Positions 5,860-10,565 of a stretch of 10,565 nucleotides of DNA are shown here, in pieces (position 1 is the stretch's first letter; every line of letters begins with the position of its first letter). The stretch spans positions 1-10,565 of the forward strand of contig CAAFQL010000348.1 in the NCBI GenBank assembly GCA_900765125.1. Direction: 5' to 3'. The position numbers and the translations under genes are program-made. The stretch comes from Oscillospiraceae bacterium. GTDB taxonomy: Bacteria; Bacillota; Clostridia; Oscillospirales; Ruminococcaceae. The notes beneath the pieces are model-generated. The model made no database searches and had not been told where the DNA came from. It worked only from the letters and a program-made list of their open reading frames with translations.

Positions 5860-6224
5860 GATAATGCCTCCTCGATAAGATTTTCAAGCATCTGTACTCC
5901 GTTTTCCTCTGCAGGAGCAATATGTTGTTTACCAGAAACTCTGCCGCCGCCTCGCTTTGCATGACCATGTTCGAGTAAATGTGCAAGCTGATATCTGTTC
6001 TTTGAATGTACAGTCATTTCAAGTGAATTGCTGTTTTCTTTTGTCTTTTTTGCTGTCCAGCTTTTTGCATATGTTCCTGTTTTTTTAGGAGCATTTGCAG
6101 ATATTTCCTTCTTTACAGACGTTGCAGTCTTTCGGACTGCTTTCTTCATGCTTTCATCTGTAAGGTCAGCGTATTCAGTAAGACCTTTCATGATTTCATC
6201 AGCAAGATTATCAATTGATGTCAT
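5856..6224 (-). CDS. HK97 gp10-like tail component
   Basis: A 122-residue protein of the HK97 gp10-like family, a head-tail joining or tail-end component. Its hallmark is the central stretch NAPKKTGTYAKSWTAKK followed by NRYQLAHLLEHGHAKRGGGRV, with the HLLEHGH motif seen in this family, and the ending IAPAEE...LIEEAL. I chose the ATG at 6224, with AAAGGCGGG eight bases upstream, over a GTG nine codons earlier (6251) that has no Shine-Dalgarno sequence. The chosen start overlaps the end of the upstream gene by 14 bases. Its stop overlaps the next gene as ATGA. Confidence 0.88.
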   Translation of the reverse strand: MTSIDNLADEIMKGLTEYADLTDESMKKAVRKTATSVKKEISANAPKKTGTYAKSWTAKKTKENSNSLEMTVHSKNRYQLAHLLEHGHAKRGGGRVSGKQHIAPAEENGVQMLENLIEEALS

Positions 6225-6564
6225 CGAAATTGCCCGCCTTTCTTGTTTCACCCTCGATTTTCATATAGCTGTTATGGTCGTAATAAGGTGTAATTCCTGT
6301 AATGTCATATATATTGTTTCTGAAAAGAATACGGAAAGCTGTGCTGTTTATGTTAAGTGATGCAGGACTTTGCCTTATCAGGAATTCAAGTTTCTGTACT
6401 TCTTTTGTAACTCCTGCATCGGTGGTTTCTGTCACTGATTTCGAGGTAACACTTGCCCATAATGAAAAGCTTTCTTCCCATTTTGTTATGTGGTTGCCGA
6501 TTTCATCAATTACAGTTCTGTGTTCAAGAATTGTAATTCTCTGATTCAGTTTTCCGATTTCCAT
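6211..6564 (-). CDS. Head closure / head-tail adaptor (SPP1 gp16-like)
   Basis: A 117-residue protein of the phage head-tail joining family (SPP1 gp16 / Phage_H_T_join type), which closes the filled head and provides the surface for the tail. Typical features are the opening MEIGKLNQRITILEHRTVID, a WASVTSKSVTE segment, the LEFLIRQ strand and the late (N)IYDITGITPYYD motif near the C-terminus. The ATG overlaps the stop of the connector gene by one base (TGATG). An AGAGAGAGGGTG sequence upstream provides a purine-rich ribosome binding site. The order connector, adaptor, gp10 is as usual. Confidence 0.9.
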   Translation of the reverse strand: MEIGKLNQRITILEHRTVIDEIGNHITKWEESFSLWASVTSKSVTETTDAGVTKEVQKLEFLIRQSPASLNINSTAFRILFRNNIYDITGITPYYDHNSYMKIEGETRKAGNFDDIN

Positions 6565-6836
6565 CAGATAACACCCTCTCTCTGTGCAAAAAGTATCGAC
6601 CTAAGATTAAGAGTCAGCTTATGATAATCGGGGTTACTTCGATTTTCATAAAGATACCCCAGTGCGAACAGCACAGCCGTACGCACTGTATCTTCATTCA
6701 CAGAAAATTCCTCTTCACTCATTCTGCCAACGTCCATAACCAAACGCTTTGATGTGAAAAGCAGATTATGAATCAGCTTGTCGTCCTCATCATAATCCAC
6801 TCTCAGATAATTTTTCGCTTCTTTGAGCGTTATCAT
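6564..6836 (-). CDS. Head-tail connector protein (gp6-like)
   Basis: A 90-residue, mainly helical protein of the phage gp6-like connector / DNA packaging family, forming the ring beneath the portal. It starts MITLKEAKNYLRVDYDEDDK, the common pattern of the family (L-x-EAKxYLRVDxxxDD), continues with helices ending in VRTAVLFALGYLYENR, and has the typical late LRSILFAQREGV. The ATG follows the capsid stop by five bases and has only a weak AGAAAG upstream, so translation probably depends on coupling to the capsid gene. Confidence 0.9.
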   Translation of the reverse strand: MITLKEAKNYLRVDYDEDDKLIHNLLFTSKRLVMDVGRMSEEEFSVNEDTVRTAVLFALGYLYENRSNPDYHKLTLNLRSILFAQREGVI

Positions 6837-6841
6837 TTATA

Positions 6842-8035
6842 TCACGCTTTCTTGATTGAGAGTGTCTTTACAGCTTCCGAGAGAATGAGTTTGCCATCAA
6901 GTCGCTGACTTGCAAGGAATCCTACCTGTCCTGTCATTGCAAAGAGTTCATTGAGCCTTTTGAAAGAGCGTCCCTGTCTGTCAGCAATCCAGTAATACTT
7001 GAAATCACCGAAAGCCATACACTTATTGCCCGCCTTGAGTTCAGGCACATAGCTTGAAGTCTTGTAAGGACGGTTAAGGATTGTATCGGGAACACCTGCC
7101 TGAACAGACGGATTCCAGATGTAATTGCCTGTATTATCCTTAAGTTTGCGGAGAGCCTTGACAGTTGAGTCATTGAGAACCCACACAGCCTTTTTGCGAT
7201 ACGGACTTCTGAGAGAATAAAAAAGTTCCATTACATCATCAAAGGTAATTGAAGCAGACGTAGCTGTTACACCATCTTCCGCACCGCCTGTGGCATTGAA
7301 TATACCGGTAGGCTTGCCCTTTCCGTCACCAACAAAGAATGCCTCTTCTTCCTTTGCACCGATTCTTCTTGCAAATTCACGGGCAATATATGACGGCAGG
7401 TCAAACACGCTGTCATTAAGAAGTTCCTCTGAAATTTTGATTGCAGTACCAAGTTTGAATGCAGAAAGTGATGCCTGACCGAATGTATCATCGGAGAGAG
7501 TATACTGCTGTTCCTCGTCCATCCATACGGCTTCGCCCTTTGATGTAACAATCGGAATCTTGCGGTCACCATTGGAAGTTTTAATAACAGTTGCCATCTG
7601 ACGGAAAATGCTTTCTTCTTCAAGAGCCTCGATAAGTTTTCTTTCAAACTCATCGGGAACAAGATAACCGCCCTCTGCATCAGTTCCGATATGCAGGTCA
7701 TTATTGACATCAATCCAGTTGCGGTTTCTGATACTGTTCCAGAAAGCATTTTTGTAGCTGTCACTTGCTGTACCTGTCTTTTCGGTTAAAGTTGGTGCGG
7801 CAGGCTTGCCGAGAACAGGTGTTGAAGTAGCCTTGTTCATTTCAGCCTCAATTTCAGCCTGCCTTTCAAGACGTTGTATTTCCTTGCCGAGGTCAACAAT
7901 GGTCTTTTCCATTGCATCGTATGTTTTTGAATCCTCTTCACTGAGAACGCCGTTTGCATTTCTCTTGCTGTCGAGGAAGTCACGGGCTGTATCCCATGCC
8001 TTTGCTCTTTTTTCCCTGAGTTCTTTAATAGTCAT
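6842..8035 (-). CDS. Major capsid protein (HK97 fold)
   Basis: A 397-residue HK97-type major capsid protein that forms the icosahedral head. Residues 1-68 are a charged coiled coil (the delta domain, acting as internal scaffold), followed by a Pro/Thr/Ala-rich linker (69-91) where the protease encoded upstream would cut. The mature part begins near 90-100 and holds the typical GTDAEGGYLVPDEF (117-130), the EEESIFRQMATV N-arm region, the SEELLNDSVFDLPSYIA segment, GDGKGKPTGIF and the late KYYWIADRQGRSFKRLNELFA region. AGGAGG precedes the ATG by eight bases. Length is normal and no defect is visible. Confidence 0.96.
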   Translation of the reverse strand: MTIKELREKRAKAWDTARDFLDSKRNANGVLSEEDSKTYDAMEKTIVDLGKEIQRLERQAEIEAEMNKATSTPVLGKPAAPTLTEKTGTASDSYKNAFWNSIRNRNWIDVNNDLHIGTDAEGGYLVPDEFERKLIEALEEESIFRQMATVIKTSNGDRKIPIVTSKGEAVWMDEEQQYTLSDDTFGQASLSAFKLGTAIKISEELLNDSVFDLPSYIAREFARRIGAKEEEAFFVGDGKGKPTGIFNATGGAEDGVTATSASITFDDVMELFYSLRSPYRKKAVWVLNDSTVKALRKLKDNTGNYIWNPSVQAGVPDTILNRPYKTSSYVPELKAGNKCMAFGDFKYYWIADRQGRSFKRLNELFAMTGQVGFLASQRLDGKLILSEAVKTLSIKKA

Positions 8036-8048
8036 AATAAATGCCTCC

Positions 8049-8795
8049 TCAATATTTTAAAAGTGCCAGTCTTTTATCAAGCTGGTCAATCGGTGTACCT
8101 TTGACGGGTTCTGCCGTTGCGGATACTTTGGATAAAAATGCAGTCATATTCTTTGATTTTGAATATGTCATTGCTGTAAGAGAATCTTCCTCTTTTTCCT
8201 CTTCCTGCTTTTCTTCCTCTTCTTCCTTTTCGGGAATAAAAGGATTCTTTTTATCTGCAAAGAGAATACCGTCCACAAATCCCATTTCATGAGCCTTTTT
8301 AGCATTGAGCCAGGTTTCATCTGACATCATCTTTGCTATCTTGTTTCGGCTGAGATGTGATTTTGTTTCATAAGCATTGATGATTGATTCCTTGACTTCC
8401 TCCAAAAGTGTGATAGCCTTTTCCATATCTGCCTTATTGCCCATAGCACAAGTGCTGGGGTCGTGAATCATCATCATGGCGGTCGGTGCAATTAAAGTTT
8501 CATCCCCTGCCATTGCCACAACTGATGCAGCAGAGGCGGCAATGCCGTCAATCTTAACAGTAACTTTGCCTTTATGATTTTTCAGCATAGAGTAAATCTG
8601 ACTTGCGGCAAACACATCTCCGCCGGGGCTGTTCAGCCAGACTGTCAGATTTCCGCTTACTTTTGAAAGTTCATCACGAAACAGGGCAGGTGTTACTTCA
8701 TCGCCCCACCAGGTATCTTCCGATATTGGTCCGTTAAACAGAAGCTCTGTTTCAGATGTATCTTCGTTTTTCACGAAGTTCCAGAATTTCTTCAT
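8049..8795 (-). CDS. ClpP-type prohead maturation protease
   Basis: A 248-residue serine protease of the ClpP fold that cuts the capsid scaffold domain during head maturation. The full triad is visible: Ser88 in GIAASAAS, His111 in MMMIHDPS and Asp159 in MSDETWLNAKKA; the oxyanion loop is NSPGGD (55-60). After the catalytic domain (to about 183) comes a Glu/Lys stretch (189-204) and a C-terminal extension to 248, which may serve as an internal scaffold or capsid-binding tail (inference). The ATG overlaps the portal stop as ATGA, and AAAGGAGG lies ten bases upstream. Position between portal and capsid is standard. Host ClpP is excluded by this context and the extension. Confidence 0.95.
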   Translation of the reverse strand: MKKFWNFVKNEDTSETELLFNGPISEDTWWGDEVTPALFRDELSKVSGNLTVWLNSPGGDVFAASQIYSMLKNHKGKVTVKIDGIAASAASVVAMAGDETLIAPTAMMMIHDPSTCAMGNKADMEKAITLLEEVKESIINAYETKSHLSRNKIAKMMSDETWLNAKKAHEMGFVDGILFADKKNPFIPEKEEEEEKQEEEKEEDSLTAMTYSKSKNMTAFLSKVSATAEPVKGTPIDQLDKRLALLKY

Positions 8796-10048
8796 TCGGT
8801 TTCTTCCTCCTTTACTGGGTTTTGATTTGCAAATGCCCCTGCATCTGCGAGTTTTGTAAATGAACCATTTACAAGATAGAGATCTCCGCCTTCTTCGGTA
8901 GGAATCATATTCATATCTTCCAGTTCACGAATATCATTAGCAGACATCCAGCCGTTCTGTCTTGCAGTGGCATAGCCTTGCATACGGCTTGCATAATCAC
9001 CACGAAGCAGTCCGTCAACATTGAATTTGATGAAATATTGTCCTTTCTCTGAATCTGAAAGGAGTGCTTTCATAAGCCCCTGTTCCCAGCGAACAATCCA
9101 TGGGTCAAGGCTGTATTTCACGAAATCAAGTGACAGGTGTTCTACGTTTGAAAATGTGGCATGGTCAAGGTCACCAATCATGTGCAGTGGTACACGATAC
9201 AGCCTTGCAATTTCCTCAATCTGAAACTTTCTGGTTTCAAGGAACTGAGCCTCATTATTCGGAATTGCAATGGGAGTGAACTTCATGCCCTCCTCTAAAA
9301 CTGCAACTTTATGAGCATTTCTTCCGCCGTAGGCTCTCTGCCATGCATCACGCACACGCTCCGGATTTTTTATAACTCCTGGGTGTTCAAGTACACCGCT
9401 TGGAGATGCTCCGTTTCCGAAAAATGACGCACCGTATTCCTCGCAGGCTATAGAAATACCGATTGCATTTTTAGCAAGTGCAATCGGCGAATATCCTACC
9501 AATCCATCAAATCCAAGTCCGGGAATATGCAGAACTTCATCGGCGTACAAAATGATGTCACCTTGTTCTTTCATATTCGGATTCTGCTCATCATAACGGC
9601 TGTAAATATATATTAAGCGGTTTTTATTGTCACGATCAACCTTCATTTTATCCGGCATCAAAGGGTACAATCCGATAACATCACCTCTGCCGTTTCGGAT
9701 AATCTGAGCATAGGCATTGCCATAAATCAGCAGATGTGACATTAAGGTTTCCCTGAAAACAAATGATGTCATTTCAGGATTAGGCTGGTCGTGAAGCAAA
9801 AAGTAAAGCGGGTGATTTGGCACTCGCTCTTTTCCTTTATCGTTGTATTTGTACAGATGTAATGGTAACTGTGCAATAGCCTCCGACAAAACCCTTACGC
9901 AGGCATAAACCGCAATATGCTGCAAGGCTGTTCTATCGGTTACACGTTTACCGCTGTTGGCTCGTCCGAAGAAATATGTGTAGGACGGGCTGTCATAACT
10001 GTTTTTGGGCTTATCTCTGGACTTGAAAAGTCCTGTGAAAATACCCAT
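8792..10048 (-). CDS. Portal protein (HK97 family)
   Basis: A 418-residue phage portal protein that forms the dodecameric DNA entry ring at one head vertex. Diagnostic stretches are AVYACVRVLSEAIAQLPLHL, HPLYFLLHDQPNPEMTSFVF, FFGNGASPSGVLEHPG and the late EIARLYRVPLHMIGDLDHAT followed by LSLDFVKYSLDPWIVRWEQ, all typical of the HK97 portal family. I chose the ATG at 10048 because an AAAGGAG lies nine bases upstream; a TTG three codons earlier (10057) sits only three bases after that site. It is the first late gene in the window. The large terminase gene normally just upstream is not there; a divergent resistance gene begins about 100 bases away instead. Confidence 0.96.
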   Translation of the reverse strand: MGIFTGLFKSRDKPKNSYDSPSYTYFFGRANSGKRVTDRTALQHIAVYACVRVLSEAIAQLPLHLYKYNDKGKERVPNHPLYFLLHDQPNPEMTSFVFRETLMSHLLIYGNAYAQIIRNGRGDVIGLYPLMPDKMKVDRDNKNRLIYIYSRYDEQNPNMKEQGDIILYADEVLHIPGLGFDGLVGYSPIALAKNAIGISIACEEYGASFFGNGASPSGVLEHPGVIKNPERVRDAWQRAYGGRNAHKVAVLEEGMKFTPIAIPNNEAQFLETRKFQIEEIARLYRVPLHMIGDLDHATFSNVEHLSLDFVKYSLDPWIVRWEQGLMKALLSDSEKGQYFIKFNVDGLLRGDYASRMQGYATARQNGWMSANDIRELEDMNMIPTEEGGDLYLVNGSFTKLADAGAFANQNPVKEEETE

Positions 10049-10065
10049 GAAAATCAACTCCTTTC

Positions 10066-10146
10066 TTGACTTTGTGTATATGGGTGTGGTATAATAATGT
10101 TAAACTAAATGTGGGGCAGTTGCTCTACAAATCGGAATTTGCGGAG
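10066..10146 (+). promoter_or_regulatory. Promoter and ribosome binding site of the lnu-like gene
   Basis: TTGACT (10066-10071) and TATAAT (10090-10095) are separated by 18 bases, and a TG at 10087-10088 gives an extended -10, so this should be a strong housekeeping-type promoter. A leader of about 50 bases follows, with a small inverted repeat CAAAT/ATTTG (10128-10141). GGAG (10143-10146) lies eight bases before the ATG. The -35 is only a few bases from the ribosome binding site of the divergent portal gene, so the junction between phage and cargo DNA is probably near 10062-10110. Confidence 0.8.
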
Positions 10147-10154
10147 ATGATAAG

Positions 10155-10565
10155 ATGGTTAATATAACAGATGTAAAGCAGATTCTTCAACTCTCGATAG
10201 ATGCGGAGATTAAAGTCTTTCTTGATGGTGGATGGGGTGTAGATGCGTTGCTTGGATATCCGTCAAGAGTCCATAACGATATTGATATTTTTGTAGAAAA
10301 GAAAGATTATCAGAACTTTATAGAGATGATGAAAGCTAATGACTTTTATGAGATTAAGATGGAATATACAACATTGAACCATACTGTATGGGAAGATGCG
10401 AAAAACAGAATTGTTGATTTGCATTGTTTTGAATATACGGGCGAAGGTGAAATTCTTTATGAGGGGGATTGTTTTCCGATAGAAACTTTTTCGGGCAAAG
10501 GAAAAATTGAGGAGATAGAGGTTTCATGTATTGAACCATATAGTCAAGTAATGTTCCATCTGGGA
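10155..10565 (+). CDS. Lincosamide nucleotidyltransferase, Lnu(A/C)-like, incomplete at the window edge
   Basis: The first 137 residues of a small nucleotidyltransferase, still open at the right edge. Enzymes of this class inactivate lincomycin and clindamycin by adding a nucleotide. The fold signature is present: GGWG at 25-28 with Asp30, the metal-binding pair in HNDIDIFV (Asp42, Asp44) and a third carboxylate likely at Asp88 in RIVDLH. The sequence, including TTLNHTVWED and SCIEPYSQVMFHLG, agrees well with what I remember of Lnu(C); those proteins have 164 residues, so about 27 should lie outside the window. Lnu(C) was described on the mobilisable transposon MTnSag1, so this copy may be on a similar element inserted beside the portal gene. 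The aminoglycoside nucleotidyltransferase group is related and less likely. No internal stop or frameshift is seen, and a near-consensus promoter and ribosome binding site precede it. Confidence 0.88.
   Translation, partial: MVNITDVKQILQLSIDAEIKVFLDGGWGVDALLGYPSRVHNDIDIFVEKKDYQNFIEMMKANDFYEIKMEYTTLNHTVWEDAKNRIVDLHCFEYTGEGEILYEGDCFPIETFSGKGKIEEIEVSCIEPYSQVMFHLG

Noticed and set aside
6224..6251. GTG at 6251 as the start of the gp10-like gene
   Set aside because: There is no ribosome binding site before it and it would add nine residues untypical of the family; the ATG at 6224 has a purine-rich site at eight bases.
7267..7764. Minus-strand 165-aa frame inside the major capsid gene
   Set aside because: It is an out-of-phase shadow of the capsid coding sequence; the composition is rich in Arg, Ser and Leu and shows no family pattern.
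10046..10057. TTG at 10057 as the start of the portal gene
   Set aside because: Only three bases separate it from the Shine-Dalgarno sequence, while the ATG at 10048 is nine bases away.
10062..10154. Terminal inverted repeat of an insertion element next to the resistance gene
   Set aside because: Only one side is in the window, so no repeat pair or target duplication can be demonstrated.
10354..10539. Minus-strand 61-aa frame opposite the resistance gene
   Set aside because: The plus frame carries a complete nucleotidyltransferase motif with promoter and ribosome binding site; the reverse frame has neither.
1..10565. tRNA, rRNA, origin, attachment site or a new defence system
   Set aside because: I found no cloverleaf, ribosomal RNA, iteron, or att-like repeat by eye, and all sizeable genes fit known phage structural, toxin-antitoxin or resistance families.

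Overview
This window is the head-and-tail assembly part of a siphophage-type prophage, almost certainly from a gut-type Clostridia (Bacillota). The structural proteins are of the families seen in Clostridia and low-GC Gram-positive prophages: an HK97-type head and a phi13-type major tail protein. Shine-Dalgarno sites are strong AGGAGG forms, base composition is moderately AT-rich, and the antibiotic resistance gene at the right edge is of the lincosamide nucleotidyltransferase type found in Gram-positive bacteria. The organism call is inference; no host marker gene is present.

The structural genes all run on the minus strand, from right to left: portal (8792-10048), ClpP-type prohead protease (8049-8795), major capsid (6842-8035), head-tail connector (6564-6836), head-closure adaptor (6211-6564), HK97 gp10-like tail protein (5856-6224), tail completion protein (5542-5859), major tail protein (4921-5538), tail assembly chaperone in two reading frames (4528-4908 and 4364-4531), and the tape measure (247-3663). 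Genes overlap by 1, 4 or 14 bases or are separated by a few bases, as in a single late operon. The order is the standard one for making a head, closing it, building a tail tube and setting tail length. The two chaperone frames are joined by a canonical -1 slippery heptamer, A AAA AAC, at 4552-4558.

Three parts do not belong to that late operon. (1) A complete Phd/Doc-type toxin-antitoxin pair (3746-4362, plus strand), with its own near-consensus promoter, sits exactly between the chaperone and the tape measure in antisense orientation. (2) A lincosamide nucleotidyltransferase-like gene (10155 to the right edge, incomplete), also with its own near-consensus promoter, begins about 100 bases upstream of the portal start and points away, where the large terminase would usually be. 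(3) After the tape measure, where distal tail protein and tail-tip genes are expected, there is a convergent terminator and a tiny plus-strand membrane-protein ORF.

The picture is an ordinary phage morphogenesis operon carrying two selfish or beneficial cargo units at its gene boundaries, with both ends of the module possibly rearranged. I see no wholly new defence or mobile system. The best leads are the antisense placement of the toxin-antitoxin pair inside the late operon, the resistance gene next to the portal, the frameshift site, and a strict 22-residue aromatic ladder in the tape measure.
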